Shown here piece by piece: positions 16,879-25,074 of a DNA stretch of 64,000 nucleotides (within the stretch, counting starts at the first letter, position 1; each line of letters starts with the position of its first letter). The position numbers and the translations under genes are program-made. Location: assembly GCA_016292015.1 (NCBI GenBank), contig JAEEZY010000031.1, positions 62,001 to 126,000 of the forward strand. The letters run 5' to 3'. The notes under the pieces were generated by a model that saw only the letters and a list, made by a program, of their open reading frames with translations, did no database searches and was not told the origin of the DNA. Source of the DNA: Bacteroidales bacterium (GTDB lineage Bacteria; Bacteroidota; Bacteroidia; Bacteroidales; P3).

Positions 16879-18900
16879 TTATTCGGATTTGGGGTCTTTC
16901 TGTTCGGGGTCTTTCAGTTCGGGGTAGGCTATGCGGACGTGGTAGATGGAGGGGAGCTTGGTTTTGAGCATCTGGCGGATGCGTGTGATGTCGCTGAAGG
17001 TGAGGTCGCAGTTGTCGAGTTGTTTTTGCTTTATCTTGCCGTCGATGATGTTGTCGATGAGGCGGTCCATGTTTTCTTTGTCGTGGGTCTTAAGGCTCTT
17101 GCAGGCGGCTTCGACGCTGTCGACGATCATGACGATGGCGGTTTCGGTGGAGAAGGGTGTGGGGCCTGCGTAGCGGAAGGCAGAGGTGTCGATTGGTTCG
17201 CCTGGGTGGGTTTCTTTCTGCTTGGCATAGAAGTAGCCTGTGAAGGTGGTGCCGTGGTGGGTGCGGATGAAGTCAACGACGGAGCTTGGGAGGTGGTACT
17301 TGCGGGCGAGGTCGATGCCGTCGGGGACGTGCTGTGTGATGATGCGTGCGCTTTCTTCGTAGTCGAGCTCGTCGTGAGGGTTGAAGTCGCCGCTTTGGTT
17401 TTCGGTGAAGTAGAGCGAGGAGTTCATCTTGCCGATGTCGTGATAGAGGGCTCCGACGCGTGCGAGGAGTGGGTTGCCGCCGATTTCGCTGACGATGTCT
17501 TCGCTGATGTTGGCGACTTGCATGGAGTGCTGGAAGGTGCCAGGGGCGTTGCGTGAGAGTTCGCGCAGGGCGGGGGTGCTGGTGGAGGCTATTTCCATGA
17601 GTGTGAGGTTGGTGACCATGCCGAAGAGTCGTTCGAAGATGAAGATGAGTGGGTAGGCGAGCAGTGTGAGGAGGGCGTTGAGGAAGAATATGAGGTAGCG
17701 CATGGGGTTGATGGTGGCGAGGCTGGTGAACTGGCTGAGGACGCCGCAGGTGTAGATGAGGGAGTAGGTGAGGAAGATGACAAGGCTGACGACGAAGAAG
17801 TTGCTACGTTTTTCGAAGTTGCGGACGGTGATGATGCTCATCATGCCTGTGACGATTTGGTAGAAGATGAACTCGAAGGGGTTGGGCACCATGTTGCCGA
17901 GAATGATGACGGTGGCGAGGTGGATGTAGAGTGCGACGCGCATGTCGAAGAATACGCGCATGAGTATGGGGGCGATGCAGACGGGCACGATGAGTATCCA
18001 GCTTTCGTTGACGTGGAGGACGAGGGCGGTGACGGCGACCATGAGGAGTATGACGAAGAGGACGAAGGTGACTTTGCGGTTGTCTTCGAGGATCTTGTGA
18101 CGGGTGATTTTGAGGAACATGTAGAGGGACATGAGTGCGATGAGGCAGAGGAAGAAGAGACCTGTGTAGCGTCCGACGGGGCTGTAGGAGGTCTGCATGC
18201 GGAGGTTGCGTTCGGTTTCGAGGGAGGAGATGATTTCGGCGGCCTCGGCAGAGACGGGTTCGCCTTTGGAGATGATGAGCTGGCCTTTGCGGACCATGTC
18301 GGAGGAGACTTTGTTGCGAGAGAGCCATGAGTCGAGCTCGAGCTGGGTGCGGATGTCGTCGTAGCAGACGCTGGGCGGGAGGAGGCTGTCGGGGAGTGCG
18401 AGGTCGGCGATGTCGGAGCGGCGTACGAAGTCGGTGACGCGGAACTCGGAACCGGTGTTGCCTCGGAGGAGGACGAGAGTGTGGGTCTCGATGTCGGGGA
18501 AGTCGGCGGGTTCTTCGACAAGGCCGATGCGGTAAACGCTGTCGATGGTGCGAGCGAGGTGTCGGCTTTGAGCCTGGGGGATGCGGTTGACGGCGGAGAA
18601 GGAGGCCAGGTTCTGGCGTGCGCGGCTGACGGCGGAGCTATCGATGGAATAGTAGAGGAGCGAGTGGGAACGGGCTTCGGCGCGAGCTTTGTCGATTTCG
18701 GATTGCGAGCGGTGGACGGAGAAGTCGAAGGGGGCGTAGAGGTCGTTGTCGCTCCAGATGCTGCCAACGGCGTAGTCGTAGCGAAGGAGTGGTTGCTCGT
18801 TGGGGAAGAAAAGCAGTATGAGGACTATGGTGACAAGCAGGGCGGCTATCTTATAGACAGCTTGGAGGTGGGTGGCCAATTTCTGGAAAAACTTACGCAT
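16879..18900 (-). CDS. PgpH-like 7TM HD-domain phosphodiesterase
   Basis: This 673-residue membrane protein has an N-terminal helix, a periplasmic domain of about 220 residues (7TMR-HDED type), seven membrane segments, and a cytosolic HD domain. HD-domain ligands are visible at H458 (TFQHSMQ), HD 487-488 (YHDIGK), HH 548-549 (THHGTT) and D594 (IVDSVEAA). PgpH homologues hydrolyse cyclic di-AMP, controlling potassium and turgor. The gene is strongly C-rich at third codon positions, which produces long false ORFs in other frames. Its 3' end contains two copies of a 15-bp word (GGGGTCTTTCNGTTC), encoding KDPEQKDP. A TATCTTTG element lies just upstream. Confidence 0.88.
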   Translation of the reverse strand: MRKFFQKLATHLQAVYKIAALLVTIVLILLFFPNEQPLLRYDYAVGSIWSDNDLYAPFDFSVHRSQSEIDKARAEARSHSLLYYSIDSSAVSRARQNLASFSAVNRIPQAQSRHLARTIDSVYRIGLVEEPADFPDIETHTLVLLRGNTGSEFRVTDFVRRSDIADLALPDSLLPPSVCYDDIRTQLELDSWLSRNKVSSDMVRKGQLIISKGEPVSAEAAEIISSLETERNLRMQTSYSPVGRYTGLFFLCLIALMSLYMFLKITRHKILEDNRKVTFVLFVILLMVAVTALVLHVNESWILIVPVCIAPILMRVFFDMRVALYIHLATVIILGNMVPNPFEFIFYQIVTGMMSIITVRNFEKRSNFFVVSLVIFLTYSLIYTCGVLSQFTSLATINPMRYLIFFLNALLTLLAYPLIFIFERLFGMVTNLTLMEIASTSTPALRELSRNAPGTFQHSMQVANISEDIVSEIGGNPLLARVGALYHDIGKMNSSLYFTENQSGDFNPHDELDYEESARIITQHVPDGIDLARKYHLPSSVVDFIRTHHGTTFTGYFYAKQKETHPGEPIDTSAFRYAGPTPFSTETAIVMIVDSVEAACKSLKTHDKENMDRLIDNIIDGKIKQKQLDNCDLTFSDITRIRQMLKTKLPSIYHVRIAYPELKDPEQKDPKSE

Positions 18901-18917
18901 ATTTATAAAATAATCTG

Positions 18918-18925
18918 CAAAGATA
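18918..18925 (-). promoter_or_regulatory. -7 promoter element for the PgpH-like gene
   Basis: The minus strand reads TATCTTTG. The predicted start of transcription is about 14 bases before the ATG at 18900, so the 5' leader is very short. Confidence 0.65.
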
Positions 18926-19018
18926 CGAAGAATTTTTGATTGCGATTTTATAGAAACTGTTTAAATTTAATCCAATGGTTTTATTAAAGTACCTGAACGG
19001 CATATTTTCCGTCTTCTC

Positions 19019-19135
19019 TCAGTTACAATGGACACCCTGGATGTTCTCCGCTTCGCTATCGAAATGCCACTGGCATTTCTTCATGTCTTCGATAAGGCGA
19101 AAAATCTGCTCGCCCATATCCATAATAAAATTCAT
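19019..19135 (-). CDS. Small ORF inside the MITE-like element
   Basis: A 38-codon ORF starts within the right inverted repeat and encodes MNFIMDMGEQIFRLIEDM followed by KKCQWHFDSEAENIQGVHCN. The sequence is protein-like (amphipathic, mixed charge) but unrecognised. It may be the surviving end of a larger mobile-element gene. Low confidence that it is expressed. Confidence 0.3.
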   Translation of the reverse strand: MNFIMDMGEQIFRLIEDMKKCQWHFDSEAENIQGVHCN

Positions 19136-19198
19136 CAATCAAATCTAAACAGTTTCTAGCATAATAAAATTCATCAATCAAATCTAAACAGTTTCTAG
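19121..19198. repeat. Perfect 39-bp direct tandem duplication
   Basis: Two identical 39-bp copies (19121-19159, 19160-19198) containing the terminal inverted repeat of the MITE-like element. A perfect copy implies recent duplication, or an aborted element insertion next to an existing end. Confidence 0.95.
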
Positions 19199-19232
19199 GA
19201 ATATTTTGTCGGTAGATATAGGTATTTTTTTG

Positions 19233-19240
19233 TATCTTTG
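19233..19240 (+). promoter_or_regulatory. Orphan -7 promoter element
   Basis: TATCTTTG on the plus strand, not followed by an annotated gene. Downstream are a 34-codon ORF (19266-19370) and then the 11-bp repeat. It could drive a small RNA or the ORF. Confidence 0.4.
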
Positions 19241-19386
19241 TATCGACAAAGGGAAGTTGATGTTTATGCACAAAAAGATACAAATCAACACTTTGGCGTG
19301 TATTTGCAGAATACACATAGTTGCGCTGGTGAGAAAAACGGGATTGCAACAATCTGACACACAGCGCTGAGCATTGTTCCCATCCG

Positions 19387-19463
19387 TATCAACCACATAT
19401 CAACGACGTATGAACGCCGTATATACCACGTATCATCTCCGATACTCATTTATGACTCATTCG
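19387..19463. repeat. Degenerate 11-bp tandem repeat (TATCAACNACG type)
   Basis: Successive 11-bp units are TATCAACCACA, TATCAACGACG, TATGAACGCCG, TATATACCACG and TATCATCTCCG from 19387, decaying over two or more further units. The period matches the repeats at 391 and 46350 but the sequence differs. Confidence 0.8.
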
Positions 19464-19627
19464 TGTCTCATAGTAGGCTTCTCCATGGTTTTGCCTACTG
19501 AGGTATTGGTGTTGCCCTGCGGGCTTACTGATTTGGCAAGACGAGGATGCGGGGATATGGGGATGTATGGATGCGGCGATGTGGGTGATTGTTAATAAAA
19601 AAAGTAGGTGTTTAGCTGAGTTTTTAT

Positions 19628-19635
19628 TATCTTTG
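19628..19635 (+). promoter_or_regulatory. -7 promoter element for the radical SAM gene (leaderless)
   Basis: TATCTTTG ends only five bases before the ATG at 19641. With initiation a few bases after the element, the transcript would start at or within one or two bases of the start codon, implying leaderless translation. Confidence 0.6.
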
Positions 19636-19640
19636 CAGGC

Positions 19641-20540
19641 ATGAACTGCAGATGTTGTCCCAGGCGGTGTGGGGTGGATAGAGGTGAGAGTGAGGGTTTT
19701 TGCGGCGCTCCGGAGCTGGTGGAGGTGGCTGCGATATGCCGTCATCTGGGCGAGGAGCCGCCACTGAGAGGCGAGCGAGGGATATGCAACGTGTTTTTCG
19801 CGCATTGCAACATGCGGTGCCTGTTTTGCCAGAACCAGGAGATAAGCAGGGGGAAGGTGGCGGAGGAGAGGATAAGATACAGGGGTGTGGACGAGGTGGT
19901 GGAGGGGATTGCAAGGATGCTGCCGGAGTGCGAGAACGTGGTGGGGTTTGTGAGCGCGACGCAGTATGCCTATGCAATACCGCAGATTGTGGAGGGGTTG
20001 CATGAGAGAGGGCTGACGCCGACGACGGTTTACAACACGAACGGCTATGAGAGCGTGGAGACGCTGAGGGTGCTGGAGCCGTATGTGGATGTGTATCTGC
20101 CGGACATGAAATATATGGATGAGGTGTTGGGGCGTCGGTATTCGGGGACGAAGGGGTATCCGAATGTGGCGGGGGCGGCGATTGAGGAGATGGTGAGGCA
20201 GAAGGGGAGCAGGCTGATGTGCGACGAGCGGGGCGTGGCGTTCAGGGGTGTAGTGATAAGGCATCTGGTGCTGCCCGGGCAGGTGGAGAACTCGAAGGGG
20301 GTGATTGACTGGGTGGCGGAGCGGTTGCCGTGGAACACGCAGCTGTCGCTGATGGCGCAGTATTATCCCGTGGGAAAGGCGCTGCCGGACGAGCTGGGGA
20401 GGAAGGTGAGCAAAGAGGAGTATGAGGAGGTGGTGGCGTATATGGAGAAGAAAGGGCTGGCGAACGGATGGGTGCAGGAGATGGAGGCGAGCGAGACGTA
20501 CAGGCCGGATTTTGGGAAGGAGGGAGTTTTTAGTTTTTAG
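19641..20540 (+). CDS. Radical SAM protein, PflA-like
   Basis: This 299-residue radical SAM protein has an N-terminal cysteine-rich segment (CRCCPRRCGVDR, with further Cys at 21) and the SAM cluster motif CNMRCLFC (56-63; CX3CX2C). This resembles pyruvate formate-lyase-activating-enzyme homologues of unknown target, not the PflA paired with PflB. A TATCTTTG promoter lies almost on the start codon. The last codons (GTT TTT AGT TTT TAG) already belong to the TTTTTAG repeat that fills the spacer behind the gene, so the stop codon and final residues are repeat-derived. Confidence 0.85.
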   Translation: MNCRCCPRRCGVDRGESEGFCGAPELVEVAAICRHLGEEPPLRGERGICNVFFAHCNMRCLFCQNQEISRGKVAEERIRYRGVDEVVEGIARMLPECENVVGFVSATQYAYAIPQIVEGLHERGLTPTTVYNTNGYESVETLRVLEPYVDVYLPDMKYMDEVLGRRYSGTKGYPNVAGAAIEEMVRQKGSRLMCDERGVAFRGVVIRHLVLPGQVENSKGVIDWVAERLPWNTQLSLMAQYYPVGKALPDELGRKVSKEEYEEVVAYMEKKGLANGWVQEMEASETYRPDFGKEGVFSF

Positions 20541-20592
20541 TTTTTAGTTTCAAGTTTTTAGTTTCAGGTTTTTAGTTTCAAATTTCAAGTAG
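20525..20592. repeat. TTTTTAGTTTCAAG-type repeat, entering the 3' end of a gene
   Basis: The words TTTTTAG and TTTCAAG/TTTCAGG alternate through this stretch. It begins within the last five codons of the radical SAM gene. Related text occurs at 22852-22873 after pepD and at 50795-50806 after leuS. Confidence 0.85.
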
Positions 20593-20711
20593 TCGGTGGT
20601 CAACGGTTAACAGTAATTATGCAGTGTCAATTCACAGATGCTTTAGGGTTGATGAGCACCGCTGAATAAAAATTAAATCGGGCGAATAATTCACTATTCA
20701 CAAAATAGGAT

Positions 20712-21314
20712 ATGCGGAAACCTAGATATGACAAAGACTTGATGCCAGAGCCATCGGACACGGCGGTGCTGGTGTGGACGATGTCGGCAGAGCCATACAG
20801 CATGGCGATGGGATTGAACGAAATATATGGGCTTAACCTGACGAGGGACGACGACCTGATGGTGAACACAAGCCTGCAGACGGTGGTGTGTCCGTGCTTC
20901 ACCTTTACTGACGACATAAGGCAGATGTTCTATGTGCTGATAGGCAATCCGATTTTAAGCGGGGGGCTTGGCGGCAGGATGAACAACTACAACGCGATAC
21001 TGATGATAAACGGCGACAATGCGTGGGAAATGCAGCAGAGGATGTATGGTGACTTTTGCGGCATGAGGCCCAAACCGGAGGAATTCGACTGGAGGGAATG
21101 CCAACGGTATGAAACGCTGAGGAACATGGCCGCAAGCGTGATACAAACCGACTATTTCGACCTGAGAGATGAGACGGCACCCCGGTCGTCGGTGTATTCG
21201 AACTTCTCGGAGCGTGCCACAAGCAAAATAAACACCTATTTCAAGGAGTTGGAAATATGCCTGGAGTCGGTGATGTTGGCGATTGGCGACGCGTTGGACA
21301 AGGAGTCGGATTAA
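20712..21314 (+). CDS. Conserved-looking protein of unknown function, 200 residues
   Basis: A 200-residue acidic soluble protein without signal peptide or membrane segment. It weakly recalls the Bacteroidota IPExxxVDY family: a pattern of AEPYSMAMGLNEIYGLNL (26-43) followed by an acidic DDD, and a mid-region TFTDDIRQMFYVLIGN. That relation is tentative. No catalytic motif is visible. It sits between repeat-filled spacers and upstream of pepD, which has its own promoter. Confidence 0.7.
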   Translation: MRKPRYDKDLMPEPSDTAVLVWTMSAEPYSMAMGLNEIYGLNLTRDDDLMVNTSLQTVVCPCFTFTDDIRQMFYVLIGNPILSGGLGGRMNNYNAILMINGDNAWEMQQRMYGDFCGMRPKPEEFDWRECQRYETLRNMAASVIQTDYFDLRDETAPRSSVYSNFSERATSKINTYFKELEICLESVMLAIGDALDKESD

Positions 21315-21343
21315 GATAAGTTGCAGAATGCGATTTAATTTAG

Positions 21344-21351
21344 TAACTTTG
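21344..21351 (+). promoter_or_regulatory. Promoter for pepD
   Basis: TAACTTTG fits TAnnTTTG and is preceded by TTG at 21321-21323, a spacing of 20 bases, which agrees with the -33/-7 arrangement of Bacteroidota. The ATG is at 21398, giving a leader of about 43 bases. Confidence 0.75.
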
Positions 21352-21397
21352 CAATCTCGTTACAGAAATCAATTAAACACAATAAAACAAAACAATC

Positions 21398-22852
21398 ATG
21401 ACAATTAAAGATTTAGAACCCAAAGAAGTATGGGCAAACTTCTACGCCCTTACGCAGTGTCCCCGTCCGTCGAAACACGAAGAAATCGTGCGCCAGTATC
21501 TGGTTGACTGGGCCAAGAAAAAGAAGATTGAGTGCGAAGTTGACAAGGTTGGAAACGTGATAATGCGCAAACCCGCGACCAAAGGCATGGAGAAATGCAA
21601 GATGGTGTGCCTTCAGGCGCACATGGACATGGTGCCCCAGGCACGTGCCGGCAAGAAGCATGACTTTGAGAAAGACCCCATCAAGACCAAGATAGTGGAT
21701 AACGAATGGGTGTATGCCTGCGACACCACCCTGGGCGCCGACGACGGCATGGGAGTGGCAGCGGCGATGGCGGTGCTGGAGTCGAAGACCATCAAGCACG
21801 GACCGCTGGAGGCGTTGTTCACCACAGACGAAGAGACCGGCATGACCGGAGCCTTCGGCTTGAAGAAAGGTGTGCTGAAGAGCGACTACCTGCTGAACCT
21901 CGACTCGGAGACCGAGGGCGAGCTGTATGTGGGTTGCGCCGGCGGTATAGACGCCACCTTGAGCATACCCTACAAGACCGAAGCCGCACCGAAGAAATAC
22001 TGTGCCATGAAGCTGACCATCGGCGGCTTGCAGGGCGGACACTCGGGAATGGAAATCAACTGTGGACGCGGCAACGCCAACAAGATCATGTTCCGCCACA
22101 TACGCTGGGTGGCCGAGTGCGGCATACGTCTGATAAGCGTGAGCGGCGGCAACATGCGCAACGCCATCCCGCGCGACGCCAAGATGGTGTTCGCAATGCC
22201 TAAGGAGCACAAAGACTGCATCGTGGAAGAGCTTGAGAAGGTGGCTGGCTGGGTGAAGAAAGAGCTGGGCGACGTGGAGCCCGACTTCTTCATGAAGCTC
22301 GAAGATGTGAAGATGGCTCCGAAGGTGATGACCGAAGCCGACACACAGAAACTCATCAACACGGTGATGATAGCCCCCAACGGCGTTATCCGCATGAGCA
22401 AGGATATGGCCGGATTGGTGGAGACCTCGCTGAACCTCGCCATCATGAAGACCGACGGCAAGAAGTTCACCATCATGGCGCTTCTGCGCAGCTCGGTTGA
22501 TACCGCCAAGGACGTGCTGGCAGAGCGCTTGGTGTGCCTCGCCGAACTGGCAGGCGGCAGCTGCAAACTAGCGGGCGCATACCCCGGCTGGAAGCCCAAC
22601 ATGAAGAGCGGCCTGCTGAAGATGATGAAGCAGACCTACAAGAAGCTCTACAAGAAAGAGCCCGCCGTGGTGGCCATACACGCAGGTTTGGAGTGCGGAT
22701 TGCTCGGAGGCAAATACCCCGACATGGAGATGATCTCATTCGGCCCGACGCTGAACAGCCCCCACAGCCCCGACGAGCGTTGCAACATAGCCAGCGTGAA
22801 GAAATTCTACGACTACCTGGTGGCAGCGCTGGAGAATGTGCCTAAAAAATAG
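21398..22852 (+). CDS. pepD: Aminoacyl-histidine dipeptidase (PepD, M20 family)
   Basis: This 484-residue zinc peptidase cleaves Xaa-His and other dipeptides in the cytoplasm. Metal-site landmarks are LQAHMDMV (near 70-77), TLGADDGMG, TTDEETGMTGA with the catalytic Glu pair, and NLDSE; the lid domain starts at LQGGHSGMEI. The C-terminal HAGLECG carries the last metal ligand. Length fits PepD. It has its own promoter, and a TTTTTAGTTTCAAG word follows the stop codon, then a small CTGAC-GCT-GTCAG hairpin. Confidence 0.93.
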   Translation: MTIKDLEPKEVWANFYALTQCPRPSKHEEIVRQYLVDWAKKKKIECEVDKVGNVIMRKPATKGMEKCKMVCLQAHMDMVPQARAGKKHDFEKDPIKTKIVDNEWVYACDTTLGADDGMGVAAAMAVLESKTIKHGPLEALFTTDEETGMTGAFGLKKGVLKSDYLLNLDSETEGELYVGCAGGIDATLSIPYKTEAAPKKYCAMKLTIGGLQGGHSGMEINCGRGNANKIMFRHIRWVAECGIRLISVSGGNMRNAIPRDAKMVFAMPKEHKDCIVEELEKVAGWVKKELGDVEPDFFMKLEDVKMAPKVMTEADTQKLINTVMIAPNGVIRMSKDMAGLVETSLNLAIMKTDGKKFTIMALLRSSVDTAKDVLAERLVCLAELAGGSCKLAGAYPGWKPNMKSGLLKMMKQTYKKLYKKEPAVVAIHAGLECGLLGGKYPDMEMISFGPTLNSPHSPDERCNIASVKKFYDYLVAALENVPKK

Positions 22853-22928
22853 TTTTTAGTTTCAAGTTTTAAGTGACTGACGCTGTCAGTTGTCAATTAA
22901 CTATTCACAATTCACTTATCACCAACAA

Positions 22929-25001
22929 ATGATTTCAAAAGAACTTCTGAACCCTCGGAGCATTGTGGTTTGCGGTGCTTCGAGCGACATACACAAACCA
23001 GGCGGCAAAGCCTTGAAGAACCTCTTGGAGAGCAGTTTCAAAGGCGAGGTATATGCCGTGAACCCGAAAGAGAGCGAAGTGCAGGGCGTGAAATGCTACG
23101 CCAAAGTCGATGACCTGCCGCAGGTTGACTGCGCCATCCTCTGTATCGCAGCCAAATTCTGCGCACAGACAGTCGATATCCTCACCCAGCAGAAAGGCAC
23201 CAAGGGCTTTATCATCGTCAGCGCAGGTTTCTCGGAGGAGAACGCCGAAGGTGCCGCGATAGAGAAGCATATCGTTGACAGCATCAACGCTGTGGGTGGC
23301 TCGCTGATAGGACCCAACTGCACGGGATTCCTCAACACCAACTACAGCGGCTGCTTCGACACGCCGATACCGAAACTCGACCCCCACGGAGTGGATTTCA
23401 TCACCGGCTCAGGCGCCACCGCCGTGTTCATCAAGGAGTACGGCATCAGCAACGGCCTCACCTTCAACAGCGTGTGGGCAGTCGGCAACAGCGCCCAGCT
23501 TGGCATCGAAGATGTGCTGGAGCACTTGGACGAGACCTTCGACCCTGAGAAGTCGAGCCGCGTCATCATGCTCTATATGGAGAAGATAGGCGACCCGCAG
23601 CGTCTGCTGAAGCACAGCCGCAACCTTATCAACAAAGGCTGCAAAATAGCTGCCATCAAGAGCGGTGGTTCAGCTGCAGGTAGCCGTGCCGCCTCGAGCC
23701 ACACGGGTGCCCTCGCCACCAACGACGCAGCAGTGGATGCGCTGTTCCGCAAAGCCGGCATCGTGCGCTGCCACAACCGTCAGGAGCTCACCACCGTGTG
23801 CGCCGTGTTCATGCACCCCGAACTGAAGGGCAAACGCTGTGCGGTGGTCACCCACGCCGGAGGACCTGCTGTGATGCTGACCGATGTGCTGAGCAACGGC
23901 GGAATGGAGGTGCCGAGCCTTAAGGAGCACCCCAAGTCGCCCGAACTGCTGAGCAAACTCTTCGGAGGCTCGTCGGTGGGCAACCCCATCGACTTCCTCG
24001 CCACTGGCACAGCCGAGCAACTGGGATATATACTCGACGCCGTAGAGAACGACTATGACGAGATTGACTTCTCGGTGGTCATCTTCGGCTCGCCCGGATT
24101 GTTCTCGAACAAGGAGGTTTACGACCTGCTCGACGAGAAGATGAAGACCTGCAAGAAACCCATCTTCCCCGTGCTGCCGTCGATTATCAACGTCAAGGAC
24201 GAGATAGCCGACTTCATAGCCAAGGGACGCATCAACTTCCCAGAAGAGTGCGTGCTCGGCAACGCTATCTGCAAGGTTTACAACACACCCAAGCCGCAAC
24301 CCGAGAACGTGGAGCAGCCGGCAGTCGATGTGGCACGCATACGCAAGACCATCGAGCGCTGCAAGAGCGGATACCTCGAGATAGCCGACTACAACGAGCT
24401 TCTCGACGCCGCCGGCATCAGCCGCAAGAAGAGCGTCGAAGTCTCGAAGGTTGAAGACGCCATCGCCTTCGCCAAAGAGGTGGGATGCTCGAAGGATGTG
24501 CCGCTGGTGATGAAAGTCGTAGGCCCGCTGCACAAGAGCGACGTGGGCGGCGTGACCCTCGGTGTGAAAGACCTCGAGACGGTGGAGAAAGAGTTCAACC
24601 GCCTCATCGTCATCCCCGAGACCTACGCCGTGGAGATGTACCCCATGCTCGACGGAACCGACGTCTATATCGGCGCCATCAAGGATGCCAAGTTCGGCCA
24701 CCAGATATTCTTCGGATTGGGCGGCATCTTCATCGAGGTGCTGAAGGACGTGCAGAGTGCCCTCGCACCCATCAGCGCAGCCGAAGCTAAGGAGATGCTC
24801 ACACAGCTCAAAGGCTACAAGATACTCGAAGGCGTGCGTGGACAGGAAGGTGTCAACCTCGACCTCTATGCCGACCAGATTGCACGTGTCAGCGCACTGG
24901 TGCAGGCAGCGCCCGAGATTGCAGAGATGGACCTCAACCCGCTGCTCGGCAACCCGCGCTATGTGACCGCCGTGGATGCCCGCATACGCATCGAGAAATA
25001 A
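22929..25001 (+). CDS. ADP-forming acetate/acyl-CoA synthetase (fused alpha-beta)
   Basis: This 690-residue protein interconverts acyl-CoA, ADP and phosphate with acid, CoA and ATP, conserving energy in fermentation. It contains a CoA-binding domain (VVCGASSD near residue 11), succinyl-CoA-ligase-like domains with the phosphohistidine segment SSHTGA (His258), and a C-terminal ATP-grasp domain (VMKVVG near 527; MDLNPLL near 668). I chose the ATG at 22929; the longer frame to 22890 starts in spacer repeat. A terminator follows directly. Confidence 0.9.
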   Translation: MISKELLNPRSIVVCGASSDIHKPGGKALKNLLESSFKGEVYAVNPKESEVQGVKCYAKVDDLPQVDCAILCIAAKFCAQTVDILTQQKGTKGFIIVSAGFSEENAEGAAIEKHIVDSINAVGGSLIGPNCTGFLNTNYSGCFDTPIPKLDPHGVDFITGSGATAVFIKEYGISNGLTFNSVWAVGNSAQLGIEDVLEHLDETFDPEKSSRVIMLYMEKIGDPQRLLKHSRNLINKGCKIAAIKSGGSAAGSRAASSHTGALATNDAAVDALFRKAGIVRCHNRQELTTVCAVFMHPELKGKRCAVVTHAGGPAVMLTDVLSNGGMEVPSLKEHPKSPELLSKLFGGSSVGNPIDFLATGTAEQLGYILDAVENDYDEIDFSVVIFGSPGLFSNKEVYDLLDEKMKTCKKPIFPVLPSIINVKDEIADFIAKGRINFPEECVLGNAICKVYNTPKPQPENVEQPAVDVARIRKTIERCKSGYLEIADYNELLDAAGISRKKSVEVSKVEDAIAFAKEVGCSKDVPLVMKVVGPLHKSDVGGVTLGVKDLETVEKEFNRLIVIPETYAVEMYPMLDGTDVYIGAIKDAKFGHQIFFGLGGIFIEVLKDVQSALAPISAAEAKEMLTQLKGYKILEGVRGQEGVNLDLYADQIARVSALVQAAPEIAEMDLNPLLGNPRYVTAVDARIRIEK

Positions 25002-25021
25002 GACGGTTTTTATACAAACGA

Positions 25022-25048
25022 AAAGGGCTGGCTTCGGCCGGCCCTTTA
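25022..25048 (+). terminator. Intrinsic terminator after the acyl-CoA synthetase
   Basis: AAAGGGCTGGC, a TTCG tetraloop, then GCCGGCCCTTTA form a strong hairpin with one G-T pair. The trailing T-run is short. Confidence 0.8.
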
Positions 25049-25074
25049 TATTTAACATTCACAAACCATTACAC

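Larger units (their letters stand above)
18951..19198. mobile_element. MITE-like element with 39-bp imperfect terminal inverted repeats
   Basis: The left end (18951-18989) begins TAGAAACTGTTTAAATTT; the complement of the right end begins TAGAAACTGTTTAGATTTG, and the two remain similar over 39 bp, including a shared TTTTATTA near the inner end. The right terminal repeat is present twice in perfect tandem (19121-19159 and 19160-19198). The interior is about 130 bp with one short ORF and no transposase, so this would be a non-autonomous element or the scar of one. No clear target duplication was seen. The family was not identified. Confidence 0.65.
18901..19640. other. Intergenic gap with mobile-element scar and 11-bp repeats
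   Basis: This 740-bp gap carries, in order: the PgpH promoter, the MITE-like element with its duplicated end, an orphan TATCTTTG promoter (19233-19240) followed by a 34-codon ORF (19266-19370: MHKKIQINTLACICRIHI and 16 more residues), a degenerate 11-bp repeat, a short G-rich stretch with repeated GGATG words (19546-19590), and the promoter of the radical SAM gene. No longer gene is supported. Confidence 0.7.

Noticed and set aside
16879..16920. Duplicated GGGGTCTTTCNGTTC at the 3' end of the PgpH-like gene as a spacer-derived repeat
   Set aside because: It has a 15-bp in-frame period and no counterpart in the spacers; ordinary local duplication explains it.
17804..18767. Long open frames rich in Ser/Pro/Arg/His overlapping the PgpH-like gene, and Gly/Val/Glu-rich ones on the plus strand
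   Set aside because: They arise from the extreme third-position bias of the PgpH-like gene. They have low-complexity composition and no motifs.
23670..25058. A 462-codon open frame antisense to the acyl-CoA synthetase
   Set aside because: Leu/His/Val-rich shadow of a clear gene, without domain signatures.
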